Below are positions 8,734 to 17,688 of a stretch of DNA of 49,696 nucleotides, piece by piece. How positions within the stretch are numbered: position 1 is the stretch's first letter; the number at the start of each line of letters is the position of its first letter. Source of the DNA: Alphaproteobacteria bacterium (GTDB taxonomy: Bacteria > Pseudomonadota > Alphaproteobacteria > Elsterales > Elsteraceae). Both the position numbers and the translations under genes were made by a program. The stretch spans positions 1 through 49,696 of the forward strand of contig RDXE01000048.1 in NCBI GenBank assembly GCA_004292755.1, given 5' to 3'. The notes under the pieces were generated by a model that saw nothing but the letters and a program-made list of their open reading frames with translations, searched no databases and was not told the DNA's origin.

Positions 8734-8824
8734 GCCCGGGCGCTGCCGGGCAACGACGGGCCACTGGTGTGCTGCTGGGCTCTGCCCAAGGCTGCGACCA
8801 ACAGTGGCTGCGGGAACAGGATCA

Positions 8825-9256
8825 ATGCCGACGCCGTCGCGCCTCGAACTTCTGTGCATTGAGCGCGGACTGAAAATGACCGACCAGCGTCGGGTGATTG
8901 CCCGCGTGCTGTCGGACGCGACCGACCACCCCGATGTGGAGGCCGTCTATCGCCGCGCCATTGAGATCGATCCCAAGATCAGCATCGCGACTGTGTACCG
9001 CACGGTTCGGCTGTTTGAGGAAGCAGAAATTCTGGAACGGCATGACTTTCGCGATGGCCGCTCCCGGTACGAGCAGTTGCGCGACGAACATCACGACCAT
9101 CTGATCGATTTGATCAGCGGCAAGGTGATTGAGTTCCATAATTCCGAGATTGAGGAGTTGCAGCGCCGCGTCGCAGAGGCTTTGGGCTATCGGCTGGTGG
9201 ATCACCGTCTGGAACTCTACGCTGTCCCCCTTGACCAAACGGATCCAAAAGCGTGA
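8825..9256 (+). CDS. fur: Fur-family transcriptional regulator (iron/manganese response)
   Basis: A 143-residue Fur-type regulator. The winged-helix DNA-binding domain (about residues 5-80) includes MTDQRRVIARVL and the recognition-helix stretch ISIATVYRTVRLFEEAGI-like. The dimerisation domain carries the metal-binding histidines in DEHHDHLIDL and ends LGYRLVDHRLELYAVPL. It lacks the CxxC zinc site of gammaproteobacterial Fur, as expected for the alphaproteobacterial branch, where some members sense Mn (Mur). The HxR signature of Irr is absent, so I call it Fur rather than Irr. ATG 8825 is chosen because it opens at the family start. The stop overlaps the olsB-like start as GTGA, so the regulator is translated together with lipid genes. 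Confidence 0.9.
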   Translation: MPTPSRLELLCIERGLKMTDQRRVIARVLSDATDHPDVEAVYRRAIEIDPKISIATVYRTVRLFEEAEILERHDFRDGRSRYEQLRDEHHDHLIDLISGKVIEFHNSEIEELQRRVAEALGYRLVDHRLELYAVPLDQTDPKA

Positions 9257-10089
9257 CCGAGCGGTTTGCCCCTGTTCCAGGTCTCGACGGCGAGTTGGTG
9301 TCCGGCGACTTGATCGTTCGTCTCGCCCGCACGGAAGACGAGGTTCTGGCCTCCCAACACCTGCGCTATCGCGTCTTCTACGAAGAGATGGCTGCCCGCC
9401 CTTCGGCGGAAATGGCAGCTACTCGACGTGATTTTGACGCCTATGACGGCGTGTGCGACCATTTGCTCGTGATTGACCAACGGCACGGCGATGGCCCTTC
9501 TGGGGTGGTTGGCACCTATCGGCTGATCAGGCGCAGCGCTGCTGACCAGTGCGGTGGATTTTACACCGCCGATGAGTACGACATTTCGGCTTTGAAATCA
9601 TACTCCGGCGAGGTGTTGGAGTTGGGGCGCTCCTGCGTGGACGACCAGCACCGCACCCGCCCAACCATGCAGATTCTCTGGCGCGGCATCGCCGCCTATG
9701 TGTTTCACCATCACATCGAGGTGATGTTTGGCTGCGCCAGCCTGCCGGGCACCGACCCCGCGGCGCTGGCTGAACCCCTGTCTTATCTGCATCACCACCA
9801 TTTGGCACCACCGGACCTGCGCCCACGCGCGCTTGAGGCACGCTACAGCCGGATGGACTTAATGGCGGTCGACCAAATCTCGGCCAAAGCCGCATTCAAC
9901 AGCCTGCCGCCGTTGATCAAGGGCTATCTGCGCCTGGGGGGATTTGTTGGCGATGGTGCCGTGATTGACCATCAGTTCAACACCACCGACGTGTGCGTGA
10001 TTGTGAAGACTGATCTGGTCACCTCCAAATACTACTCCCACTACAGCCGCACTGCCCGCGATGGCTCTGGCGAGGAGGCGGGGGCCTGA
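9253..10089 (+). CDS. olsB: OlsB-like ornithine N-alpha-acyltransferase (GNAT fold)
   Basis: A 278-residue GNAT-type acyltransferase of the hemolysin-like/OlsB family. OlsB joins 3-hydroxyacyl-ACP to ornithine, making lyso-ornithine lipid, the first step of ornithine lipid synthesis at the inner membrane. Family marks are LRYRVFYEEM (residues 37-46), a DYDGVCDHL-like stretch at residues 61-71 and LELGRSCV (122-129). It is followed two bases later by a PlsC-type acyltransferase, the classic olsB-olsA order, which strengthens the assignment. The GTG start at 9253 overlaps the fur stop. Part of the GNAT/hemolysin family makes other lipids, so the amino-acid substrate is inferred. Confidence 0.85.
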   Translation: MTERFAPVPGLDGELVSGDLIVRLARTEDEVLASQHLRYRVFYEEMAARPSAEMAATRRDFDAYDGVCDHLLVIDQRHGDGPSGVVGTYRLIRRSAADQCGGFYTADEYDISALKSYSGEVLELGRSCVDDQHRTRPTMQILWRGIAAYVFHHHIEVMFGCASLPGTDPAALAEPLSYLHHHHLAPPDLRPRALEARYSRMDLMAVDQISAKAAFNSLPPLIKGYLRLGGFVGDGAVIDHQFNTTDVCVIVKTDLVTSKYYSHYSRTARDGSGEEAGA

Positions 10090-10091
10090 CC

Positions 10092-10898
10092 ATGCAGCCG
10101 GTGTTGACCATCCGGCCGTGGCTTGCCGTGCTGCGGCTTGGAGCGTTTGGTCTGATCACAGTATTGGCCGCACCCGTCCAACTTTTGCTGATTGCCCTTC
10201 GCAGCACCGCAGCAGAGCGGCTGCCCGTGTGGTATCACACCCAAGTGTTGAAGCTGATTGGCTTCCGAGTCGTCGTCACCGGCACGCCGACGCGTGCGCG
10301 GCCGGCACTGCTGGTGTGCAATCACACCTCCTACATGGACATTATGGTGCTTGGCTCGGTCATGCCGCTCACCTTCATTGCCAAGTCCGAGGTTGCGACC
10401 TGGCCGGGTTTCGGCCTACTGGCCAAGCTGCAGCGGACGGTGTTTGTTGACCGTCGGCGCAGCTCCACCGGCACCCAGCGGGATGTCATTGCCGAGCGCA
10501 TCACTGCTGGCGAAGCCTTGATGCTGTTTCCCGAGGGTACGACGAACGACGGCAACCGCGTGCTGCCCTTCAAAAGCGCGTTGTTCGCCGTTGCCGAATC
10601 GGGTGGGGCTGACCTGCCAGTCCAGCCGATCTCACTCGCCTACACCCGTCTGGATGGCATCCCCCTGGGCCGGGCGTTCCGCCCGTTCATCGCGTGGTTT
10701 GGCGATATGGACCTGGGTCCCCACCTCTGGCAACTGCTTGGCATGGGCGTGATTACAGCCGAGGTTCACTTTCACCCCCCCGTCACTCTGACCGCGGTGG
10801 GCGGGCGTAAGCCCCTGGCGAAACACTGTGAATCGACTGTGGCCCAGGGGGTGGAGGCTCTGCTGAGCGGTCGTGCCCTGCCCGCTGCCAGTGCTTGA
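10092..10898 (+). CDS. olsA: OlsA/PlsC-type 1-acyl-sn-glycerol-3-phosphate acyltransferase
   Basis: A 268-residue membrane-associated acyltransferase. It has a hydrophobic N-terminal segment (residues 12-36), the catalytic HX4D motif (H78-D83, NHTSYMD), and the acceptor-binding FPEGT near residues 146-150. PlsC enzymes make phosphatidic acid, and the OlsA branch also acylates lyso-ornithine lipid. The position directly after the olsB-like gene, with a two-base gap, argues for the second ornithine-lipid step. A general PlsC role remains possible. It ends 162 bases before miaB, where a new transcript probably starts. Confidence 0.85.
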   Translation: MQPVLTIRPWLAVLRLGAFGLITVLAAPVQLLLIALRSTAAERLPVWYHTQVLKLIGFRVVVTGTPTRARPALLVCNHTSYMDIMVLGSVMPLTFIAKSEVATWPGFGLLAKLQRTVFVDRRRSSTGTQRDVIAERITAGEALMLFPEGTTNDGNRVLPFKSALFAVAESGGADLPVQPISLAYTRLDGIPLGRAFRPFIAWFGDMDLGPHLWQLLGMGVITAEVHFHPPVTLTAVGGRKPLAKHCESTVAQGVEALLSGRALPAASA

Positions 10899-11060
10899 GC
10901 CAAGCGTAAGGGCGCGACGCTTGGCGCGTAGCCGAGGCCATGCGACCTTGCAACCAACGGCATTGGTCTGTAGAGTTCGGGGCGTGATGAGAGAGCCAGC
11001 CTGTCTCCGCCCAAGCAGTCACCCGATGGCCGTTCTGCCCTCGGTACCGGCGGAGGTTTC

Positions 11061-12413
11061 GTGAGCAAGAAGTCGCTCTTCATCAAGACCTATGGCTGCC
11101 AGATGAATGTGTATGACAGTGCGCGTATGGCCGACGTGCTGTCACCGCTTGGCTATCGTCTGGTGGAAAGTGCGGACCAGGCCGATATGGTGGTGTTGAA
11201 CACCTGCCATATCCGTGAAAAAGCCACCGAGAAGGTCTTCTCTGAGCTTGGCCGGTTGCGGCCGCTGAAGGATCGTCCGGAAGGGGCTATCCTCGCTGTT
11301 GCTGGCTGTGTTGCCCAGGCGGAGGGGGAGGAAATCCTCGCCCGCGCACCGTTCGTGGACATTGTCGTCGGCCCCCAGGCCTATCACCGCCTGCCCCAAT
11401 TGGTCGCCGAGGCGACGCGGGCCGCGGGTGGCGTGCTGGACACGGAGTTTCCGATCGACGCGAAGTTCGACCTGCTGCCGGAGCCGACCGAGGCTCAGGC
11501 CGTTTCCGCCTTCCTTACCATTCAAGAGGGCTGCGACAAGTTCTGCTCCTTCTGCGTGGTGCCCTATACCCGCGGGGCAGAATTCTCCCGTCCCGTGGCT
11601 GCCGTGGTGGCGGAGGCCGAGCGTCTGGTGGCCCTGGGTGCGCGGGAGTTGACGCTGCTGGGCCAGAACGTCAACGCCTACCATGGCGACGGGCCTGACG
11701 GCGTGGTCTGGGGCCTTGGGCAGTTGCTGCGTCGGCTGGCGGAGGTGCCGGGCCTGCATCGCCTGCGCTACACCACATCCCACCCGGGCGATGTCGATGA
11801 GGCCTTGATTGCCGCCCATCGCGAGGTGCCGCAGGTGATGCCGTTCCTGCACCTGCCGGTGCAATCCGGGTCTGATCGGCTGCTGAAGGCGATGAATCGC
11901 CGCCATACGGCGGATGACTACCGCCGCTTGGTTGACCGATTGCGCGCCGCCCGGCCCGACTTGGCGTTGTCGTCAGATTTCATCGTTGGCTATCCGGGAG
12001 AGAGCGACGCCGACCATCAGGCGTCCCTGACGCTGATCCGGGAGATTGGCTTTGCCCAGGCCTACTCCTTCAAGTACAGCGCGCGTCCGGGCACGCCTGC
12101 GGCGCTGGAGGCGAACCGCGTCCCCGACGCCGTTGCAGACCAGCGGCTGCAGGAGGTGCAAGCTCTCTTGCTGGAGCAGATGCGCGCCTTCAACCGCGCC
12201 ACCGTTGGCACCACCCAGCGCGTGCTGTTTGAGAAGCCGGGGCGGCACCCAGGCCAGATCGTTGGGCGCACACCCTATCTGCAGGCCGTCCATGTTGAGG
12301 CACCGCTGAGCCGTCTTGGCCGTGAAGCGGACGTCTGGATTGATGCTGTCGCCACCCACAGCCTAGCCGGTCGTTTGTGTCAGCAGGACCCGGAGACGGA
12401 GGCTGCTGCCTGA
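11061..12413 (+). CDS. miaB: tRNA-2-methylthio-N6-dimethylallyladenosine synthase MiaB
   Basis: A 450-residue radical-SAM methylthiotransferase that converts i6A37 to ms2i6A37 in tRNAs reading UNN codons. The N-terminal domain holds C13, C49 and C83, which bind the auxiliary [4Fe-4S] cluster (YGCQMN start). The radical-SAM CxxxCxxC is C158/C162/C165 in [14 protein letters not shown] domain closes the protein (about residues 380-445). The start is GTG 11061, with GGAGG four to five bases upstream. It opens a housekeeping run (phoH, ybeY, corC, lnt) with the same order as in many alphaproteobacteria. Its TGA overlaps by one base with a possible early phoH ATG. Confidence 0.96.
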   Translation: MSKKSLFIKTYGCQMNVYDSARMADVLSPLGYRLVESADQADMVVLNTCHIREKATEKVFSELGRLRPLKDRPEGAILAVAGCVAQAEGEEILARAPFVDIVVGPQAYHRLPQLVAEATRAAGGVLDTEFPIDAKFDLLPEPTEAQAVSAFLTIQEGCDKFCSFCVVPYTRGAEFSRPVAAVVAEAERLVALGARELTLLGQNVNAYHGDGPDGVVWGLGQLLRRLAEVPGLHRLRYTTSHPGDVDEALIAAHREVPQVMPFLHLPVQSGSDRLLKAMNRRHTADDYRRLVDRLRAARPDLALSSDFIVGYPGESDADHQASLTLIREIGFAQAYSFKYSARPGTPAALEANRVPDAVADQRLQEVQALLLEQMRAFNRATVGTTQRVLFEKPGRHPGQIVGRTPYLQAVHVEAPLSRLGREADVWIDAVATHSLAGRLCQQDPETEAAA

Positions 12414-12454
12414 TGCCATCCGGCGATCCGCCCACCGATCAGGAGGTCGTCACG

Positions 12455-13408
12455 ATGTACCTGGAAATCAGTGACAACAGCGTCCTACCCATCTTGTTCG
12501 GAGAGCATGATCGCAACATCGCCAGGATCGAGCAGCTGCTTGGCGTCTCGATCCGCTCCCGCGGTGGGCAGATTGAGATCCGCGGGCCTGGGGATAGCCC
12601 GCAGACCGCGAAAGTAGCGCTCGAGCGGCTCTATCGCGCCATTCGCAAGGGCCAACCGATCGACCAAGGCGAAGTTGAAAGCGCCGTGCGCATGGCCGAG
12701 GTGCCGGACGACACGAGCAATGATGATGGTTTGGCCATCCGCACGCGGCTGAAAACCATCAAGCCACGCTCCCCCACCCAGGTGGGCTATATCCGCGCGC
12801 TGAAAACCCATGAGCTGGTGTTTGGCCTCGGGCCCGCCGGGACTGGCAAAACCTATATTGCCGTGGCGCAGGCGGTGGCCTTGCTCACCTCCGGCAAGGT
12901 GACCCGGATCATCTTGTCGCGCCCCGCAGTGGAAGCGGGTGAGCGGCTGGGTTTCTTGCCGGGCGACATGCGGGAGAAGATCGACCCCTATCTCCGCCCC
13001 CTTTACGATGCCCTGTACGACATGCTGCCGGCAGAATTGGTGGCAAAGCATCTGACCACCGGCACCATCGAGATTGCCCCGCTGGCCTTCATGCGCGGGC
13101 GCACGCTGGCGAATTCCTACATCATTTTGGACGAGGCGCAGAACACCACGCCCACCCAGATGAAAATGTTCCTCACCCGTCTGGGGGAGAACAGTCGCAT
13201 GGCCATCACTGGTGATCTGTCGCAGATCGACCTGCCGATGGGCGCAAAATCTGGTCTGCGCGATGCAGCCGACACCTTGGCCGGTGTGGATGGAGTGGCC
13301 TTTGTGCGCTTCACCGATGCAGATGTCGTAAGACACCCTCTGGTCACACGCATCGTTCGCGCTTATAACGCTCTTGACGCCCGACTGACGCCCCCGCCAG
13401 CCGAGTGA
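12455..13408 (+). CDS. phoH: PhoH-family ATPase
   Basis: A 317-residue PhoH-like ATPase with a KH-like N-terminal part, Walker A GPAGTGKT (residues 126-133) and Walker B ILDEAQN (224-230). PhoH/YbeZ works with YbeY in RNA and ribosome maturation, and ybeY follows 13 bases later. I chose ATG 12455 because AGGAGG stands eight bases upstream. An in-frame ATG at 12413 that overlaps the miaB stop is possible but has no such site. The length matches the usual 310-350 residues. It probably belongs to the miaB-lnt operon. Confidence 0.94.
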   Translation: MYLEISDNSVLPILFGEHDRNIARIEQLLGVSIRSRGGQIEIRGPGDSPQTAKVALERLYRAIRKGQPIDQGEVESAVRMAEVPDDTSNDDGLAIRTRLKTIKPRSPTQVGYIRALKTHELVFGLGPAGTGKTYIAVAQAVALLTSGKVTRIILSRPAVEAGERLGFLPGDMREKIDPYLRPLYDALYDMLPAELVAKHLTTGTIEIAPLAFMRGRTLANSYIILDEAQNTTPTQMKMFLTRLGENSRMAITGDLSQIDLPMGAKSGLRDAADTLAGVDGVAFVRFTDADVVRHPLVTRIVRAYNALDARLTPPPAE

Positions 13409-13421
13409 TCGAGAGGACTTG

Positions 13422-14024
13422 ATGAGCGACGACCATAGTAGCGGCGGTCCCCAACCGTCGCCGACGCCCCAGCCGGGGGAGCTGTTCACCCTGGCACCCG
13501 TCGGACCCACTGAAGGGACCGATTTGGAGATCGACCTTGCGGTTGATCACCCGGACTGGACCGAGATCACCGATCTCGAGGCGCTGGTCCATCGCAGCAT
13601 CGCTGCCGCGCTGACAGGCGCGGGCTTGGGCGACGCGGCGGGCACGATTGCAGTATGCCTGTCCGATGATGCCCGCGTGCGCGACGTTAATCGCGCTTGG
13701 CGCGGACAGGACAAGCCAACCAACGTGCTGTCCTTTCCCTCCGACGACCCGCGCCTGCCACGGCTGACCGGCGCTCCGCCCCCCCACATCGGCGATTTGA
13801 TCCTGGCCTTTGAGACCACGGATCGTGAGGCGCGGCGCGACGGCAAGTCGCTGGTCGCGCACCTGACCCACCTCCTGGTCCACGGCACCCTGCACTTGGT
13901 CGGTTTCGACCATGAGGTGGATGCAGAGGCCGAGGTGATGGAGGGGCTGGAGCGTCATGTGCTCGCCTCCCTCGGCATTGCTGACCCCTATCATGAGGAC
14001 GCCGTGCTGGAGGCCGCCCAATGA
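13422..14024 (+). CDS. ybeY: Endoribonuclease YbeY (rRNA maturation factor)
   Basis: A 200-residue metal-dependent RNase needed for 16S rRNA 3' processing and 70S quality control. The zinc-binding signature lies at H154, H158 and H164 (HGTLHLVGFDH). The N-terminal 40 residues are a Pro-rich extension not found in the shortest members. ATG 13422 follows GAGAGGAC. Its stop overlaps the corC start (ATGA), typical of the tight ybeZ-ybeY-corC arrangement, which suggests coupled translation. Confidence 0.95.
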   Translation: MSDDHSSGGPQPSPTPQPGELFTLAPVGPTEGTDLEIDLAVDHPDWTEITDLEALVHRSIAAALTGAGLGDAAGTIAVCLSDDARVRDVNRAWRGQDKPTNVLSFPSDDPRLPRLTGAPPPHIGDLILAFETTDREARRDGKSLVAHLTHLLVHGTLHLVGFDHEVDAEAEVMEGLERHVLASLGIADPYHEDAVLEAAQ

Positions 14025-14899
14025 GCGATACGTCTGGCCCACGCGCCGGGGACGGCTTGTTTGGTCGCTTAAAGGGTCTGTTCCAGCACCGGGGCGGCGA
14101 CACTGTGCGCGAAACCATTGAGGAATTGATCGCCGATGATCGGCGTTCAGCTGACCCTTTGGAGGCTGGTGAACGATCCTTGCTGCAAAACATCCTGCGC
14201 CTGCGCGATGTGCGGGTGGAGGATGTGATGGTGCCGCGCGGGCGGATCATTGCGATTGAGTCAACCACGCCCTTCTCTGACGTCGTCGGTGTGTTCGCGG
14301 ACCAAGCCCATTCCCGTCTGCCCGTCTACCGCGATGGGCTGGATGATGTGATCGGCATGTTGCACGTGAAGGACGTGCTGCAGGCCCACCGCCGCGGCAC
14401 CTCACCCGGTCTCGACCGGTTGATGCGCAAGGTGTTGTTTGTGCCGCCCAGCATGTCGGTGGTCGATTGCCTGCGCGATATGCGACTGAAGCGCCTGCAT
14501 CTGGCGATTGTCGTCGATGAGTATGGCGGCACCGATGGTCTGGTGACCATTGAGGATTTGGTTGAACAGATTGTCGGCGACATTCTGGATGAGCATGACG
14601 AGGAGGAGGTGACCGCCCTCGAAACGCGTCCAGATGGCACCCTCGTCGCCGATGCCGCAATCCCGCTGGATGCTCTTGAAGCGCGCCTTGGTCGGTTCCT
14701 CACCGGCGAGGAGCGCGACGCCGTTGAAACCCTGGGCGGGCTGGTCGCGCGGCTGGCCGGGCGCTTGCCCGAACCGGGAGCGGTGATCGCTCATCCGGCA
14801 GGGGTGGAGTTTGAGGTGCTGGCCGGGGATGCCCGGCGGATTTCCCGCGTACGCGTGCGCAATCTGCCCATCTCAGCCGTCGTCACGGTCGACCCGTAA
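14021..14899 (+). CDS. corC: Hemolysin-family/CorC protein with paired CBS domains
   Basis: A 292-residue cytoplasmic protein. Two CBS domains (about residues 66-195, starting VMVPRGRI) are followed by the CorC_HlyC domain (about 205-285), the module attached to Mg/Co efflux or transporter-associated proteins. There are no membrane spans, unlike the long CNNM-like members. It overlaps ybeY by four bases and lnt begins 27 bases later. The role in divalent-cation homeostasis is a family inference. The same gene order is widespread in Proteobacteria. Confidence 0.92.
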   Translation: MSDTSGPRAGDGLFGRLKGLFQHRGGDTVRETIEELIADDRRSADPLEAGERSLLQNILRLRDVRVEDVMVPRGRIIAIESTTPFSDVVGVFADQAHSRLPVYRDGLDDVIGMLHVKDVLQAHRRGTSPGLDRLMRKVLFVPPSMSVVDCLRDMRLKRLHLAIVVDEYGGTDGLVTIEDLVEQIVGDILDEHDEEEVTALETRPDGTLVADAAIPLDALEARLGRFLTGEERDAVETLGGLVARLAGRLPEPGAVIAHPAGVEFEVLAGDARRISRVRVRNLPISAVVTVDP

Positions 14900-14925
14900 G
14901 CGACTCTGAAGAGGATAGCCTGGAC

Positions 14926-16515
14926 ATGACGACTGTGGCACGACCCATCCGCAGTCGCCGGTTGGCGCTGCTTGCGCTTGCCGATCTGGTTGGGTGGCGC
15001 CGCTGGCTGCTCGCCTTCGCTCTGGGCGCCTTGCTCACCACGGCCTTGCCGCCTGTTCATCTGCTGCCTGCTGCAATCCCAGCACTGGTTGGTCTGCTGC
15101 TGCTCTGCCGTGGGGTCAGCCTGCGCCGAGGCCTGATCACCGGCTGGTGGTTTGGGTTCGGCCATCACACCGCTGGCCTCTACTGGATTGCCAACGCCCT
15201 GTTGGTGGAGGTGGAGCGGTTCTGGTGGCTGCTGCCAGCTGCGCTGTTTGGATTGCCGGCAGTGCTCGCGGTGTTCACCGCCCTCGCCGTTGCTGTTGGC
15301 GCGCGGCGCACCGATGCGAGCCAGCCGCTGCTGTTCACGGTCGCCTGGACAGTGGCGGAACTGGCCCGCGGCACCCTGTTCACTGGGTTCCCCTGGAATC
15401 TGTTGGCCTATGGCTGGGTTGACCCATGGGGGCTGTTCACTGCGCCGATGCAGATGGCTGCCGTGCTGGGCGCCTATGGGTTGACCCTGGTGACCGTGTT
15501 GGCGGCCAGCCTGCCCGTCCTTGCCGTTACCCTGGAGCGTCGGCGCTGGATCGGCCCGATGGCAGCCCTCGGCCTCGTGGCCGCGCTGTTCGCGGGTGGC
15601 GCTGTGCGCTTGACCGAGGCCCTCAGCCTGCATGCCTGGGAGGCAATGGTGCCTGGTGTTTGGCTGCGCCTCGTTCAGCCCGCCATTCCGCAAAGCTTGA
15701 AATGGGATCAAGCCGCTCGGGTGGCGAATTTCCGCAAGCATCTGGAGTTGAGTGCCCAACCTGCAGGGATCGCCCCGACTGCGATCCTGTGGGCAGAAAC
15801 GGCCACGCCGTTTTTTCTGGAGCACGCGGCCGATGCTCGCGCGGCCCTGGGCGCCCTGAATTTGGAGGCCGTCTGGCTGATTGGCACGCCACGGCTGGAG
15901 GTCACACCCGAAGGGCCGCGCTATGGCAATGGCATGGTGGTGCTGGATGCCTCGGCCCAAAGTGTGCTGGGCACCTACGACAAGGCGCACCTCGTCCCAT
16001 TTGGAGAGTATGTGCCGCTACGCCGCTGGCTGCCAATAGAGCGAATCGCTGGCGGTACTGGCGGAGAGTTCACCCCCGGCCCTGGACCCAGGTCGTTGCG
16101 AATCGCTGGTTTACCCGCGGTCGGGCCACTCATTTGTTATGAGGTGATATTTCCCGGTGCAGTTGTAGACCGCCGGGACCGTCCGGACTGGTTGCTGAAC
16201 CTAACTAACGATGCTTGGTATGGCTACAGCGCCGGACCATTTCAGCATTGGGCTATCTCTCGTCTCCGCGCCATAGAGGAAGGATTGCCACTGGTTCGCG
16301 TCGCAAATACGGGAATCAGCGGGATTATCGATCCCTTTGGCCGTGTCGTTGCCAGTCTGTCATTGGAAGAGGAAGGGGTAGTGGACGGGCCGCTACCGCG
16401 CGCCATACCTGTAGGGACGCTCTATTCTAGGTTAAATCAGTTGCCTGTTTCTGGTTTGGTTGTAGGGCTCTTTCTGGTCTCTGTCCTGCTGCACCGCCGA
16501 AAGGTACACGTATAA
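14926..16515 (+). CDS. lnt: Apolipoprotein N-acyltransferase Lnt
   Basis: A 529-residue inner-membrane enzyme that N-acylates the lipid-bearing cysteine of apolipoproteins, the last step of lipoprotein maturation. About six to seven hydrophobic helices fill residues 25-230. The periplasmic nitrilase-like domain (about 245-500) has the triad E291 (WAETATP), K353 (YDKAHLVPFGEY) and C404 (ICYEVIFPG). A final hydrophobic helix lies near residues 505-522. The length is normal. It is the last gene of the miaB-lnt run. About 100 bases separate it from a PraR-like regulator, which often follows lnt in this class. Confidence 0.96.
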   Translation: MTTVARPIRSRRLALLALADLVGWRRWLLAFALGALLTTALPPVHLLPAAIPALVGLLLLCRGVSLRRGLITGWWFGFGHHTAGLYWIANALLVEVERFWWLLPAALFGLPAVLAVFTALAVAVGARRTDASQPLLFTVAWTVAELARGTLFTGFPWNLLAYGWVDPWGLFTAPMQMAAVLGAYGLTLVTVLAASLPVLAVTLERRRWIGPMAALGLVAALFAGGAVRLTEALSLHAWEAMVPGVWLRLVQPAIPQSLKWDQAARVANFRKHLELSAQPAGIAPTAILWAETATPFFLEHAADARAALGALNLEAVWLIGTPRLEVTPEGPRYGNGMVVLDASAQSVLGTYDKAHLVPFGEYVPLRRWLPIERIAGGTGGEFTPGPGPRSLRIAGLPAVGPLICYEVIFPGAVVDRRDRPDWLLNLTNDAWYGYSAGPFQHWAISRLRAIEEGLPLVRVANTGISGIIDPFGRVVASLSLEEEGVVDGPLPRAIPVGTLYSRLNQLPVSGLVVGLFLVSVLLHRRKVHV

Positions 16516-16550
16516 GACGTAGCATTCCAAAATTCCTCCCGATTACCACA

Positions 16551-16579
16551 TTGACGCCATTCTTCGGCGACGATACCAC
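16551..16579 (+). promoter_or_regulatory. Weak candidate promoter for the first Cro/C1-type regulator
   Basis: TTGACG (16551-16556), a 17-base spacer and TACCAC (16574-16579) lie 31 bases before the ATG at 16611. The -35 box is good and the -10 box is poor. It would fit a start of transcription after the AT-richer gap following lnt. Confidence 0.3.
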
Positions 16580-16610
16580 TTCATCGACAGTGGTTCGGTG
16601 TGAGGCGGCA

Positions 16611-17090
16611 ATGTCGGAAGAAAAGAAGGTGTTCAGAGGTGGGCGCGGTCGGACCGGCGAGCCGGAATCGGAAAAGCGTCGGCTTCAGAAGATCGATGTC
16701 CACGTTGGCAGCCGCATTCGCTTGAAGCGCACGCTGCTCGGGCTCAGCCAGGAAAAGCTTGGGGAGATGCTGGGTCTTACGTTCCAGCAAGTCCAAAAGT
16801 ACGAGCGGGGTGCAAATCGAGTTGGTGCAGCACGGCTTTTCAAGCTCTCCGAAGTGATGGAGGTGCCGGTTTCCTTCTTTTTTGACGATATGCCAGCCGA
16901 TCTTCGGATCAAGAAGGCTGGCTTGTCGGAAGAAGGTGCTGGTTTCGATGGAGAATTGAGCCGTCGTGAGATACTGGAACTTGCGCGCGCATTCGACAGA
17001 ATTGACGACGAGCGGGTGCGCCGTCGGGTGGTAGACCTGACCAAGAGCTTGGCCAACTACACGATGCCAGATCCCTCGGTTGAACGCTAA
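16611..17090 (+). CDS. PraR-like helix-turn-helix regulator
   Basis: A 159-residue Cro/C1-type DNA-binding protein. The HTH spans about residues 34-88 (VGSRIRLKRTLLGLSQEKL, then FQQVQKYERGANRVG). This sequence and the place after lnt match PraR of Rhizobium and relatives, which controls quorum sensing, attachment and biofilm. The C-terminal half is helical and ends near the stop at 17090. ATG 16611 is chosen because GAGG stands nine bases upstream; a longer start at 16551 would cover the possible promoter. In many relatives metK follows, but here a second HTH gene takes that place. Confidence 0.85.
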   Translation: MSEEKKVFRGGRGRTGEPESEKRRLQKIDVHVGSRIRLKRTLLGLSQEKLGEMLGLTFQQVQKYERGANRVGAARLFKLSEVMEVPVSFFFDDMPADLRIKKAGLSEEGAGFDGELSRREILELARAFDRIDDERVRRRVVDLTKSLANYTMPDPSVER

Positions 17091-17247
17091 ACCTTTTATA
17101 TGATAAGTCGCTCCGCACCGAAAAAAGTGACTTTCGGTTGCGAAGTTCAGGGTTGCATATACTTGACGTTGACGGGGGGTATCCCGCTTAATAGTGGCAA
17201 GGCGCGGTCATTCAGCGCGTCAGCCACTCATTCTAGCGGAGCGGTCG

Positions 17248-17688
17248 GTGGAAGACTTACCCGAACCCGTCGACCTCGTCATCGGCAAAGCGCTGCGCAA
17301 GCGGCGCATGCAGATGGGCTATAGCCAGGGTGATCTTGGTGTCAAGGTCAAGCTTGGGTTTCAGCAGGTGCGCAAATACGAGCGCGGCGAGAGTTCGATC
17401 TCGGTGCCGAAGTTGTTGCAGTTCTGTGAAACCCTGCAAGTGCCCATCGGCTACTTTTTCAAGGATCTCGGCCACAGCACAGCGCCGCTGCCCACGCTCA
17501 CCGGGCGCGACGCTGCGGAAATGCAGCAGCTGTTCGATGCCCTGCACAATCCGGACGTTCGCCGCGCCCTCTTGGAGTTGGCCCGCGCCCTGGTGCGTGT
17601 CGATAGCGTCACGCCCACGGTTGAGCCGCCTGTCACGCGCAGCGAGAGCGGCGTCAAACGTCCGCTGCCGGAACCAGCAACACCCTAG
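17248..17688 (+). CDS. Second Cro/C1-type HTH regulator, paralogue of the preceding gene
   Basis: A 146-residue regulator with an HTH at about residues 9-72 (LVIGKALRKRRMQMGYSQGDL, then LGFQQVRKYERGESS). It shares the rare FQQV-KYERG pattern with the gene before it, which suggests duplication. GTG 17248 is chosen because AGCGGAG lies six to seven bases upstream and the protein then begins just before the HTH. The tail (residues 110-146) is Pro/Ser/Glu rich and probably disordered. It ends in a CTAG shared with the stop codon of the convergent MscS gene. Targets are unknown. Confidence 0.82.
   Translation: MEDLPEPVDLVIGKALRKRRMQMGYSQGDLGVKVKLGFQQVRKYERGESSISVPKLLQFCETLQVPIGYFFKDLGHSTAPLPTLTGRDAAEMQQLFDALHNPDVRRALLELARALVRVDSVTPTVEPPVTRSESGVKRPLPEPATP

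Noticed and set aside
12485-13510. A 341-codon frame opposite phoH
   Set aside because: Mirror of phoH with no homology features; phoH is beyond doubt.
14791-15990. A 399-codon frame opposite lnt
   Set aside because: Low-complexity Gln/Gly/His/Arg composition and exact mirror of lnt; no ribosome site or neighbours.
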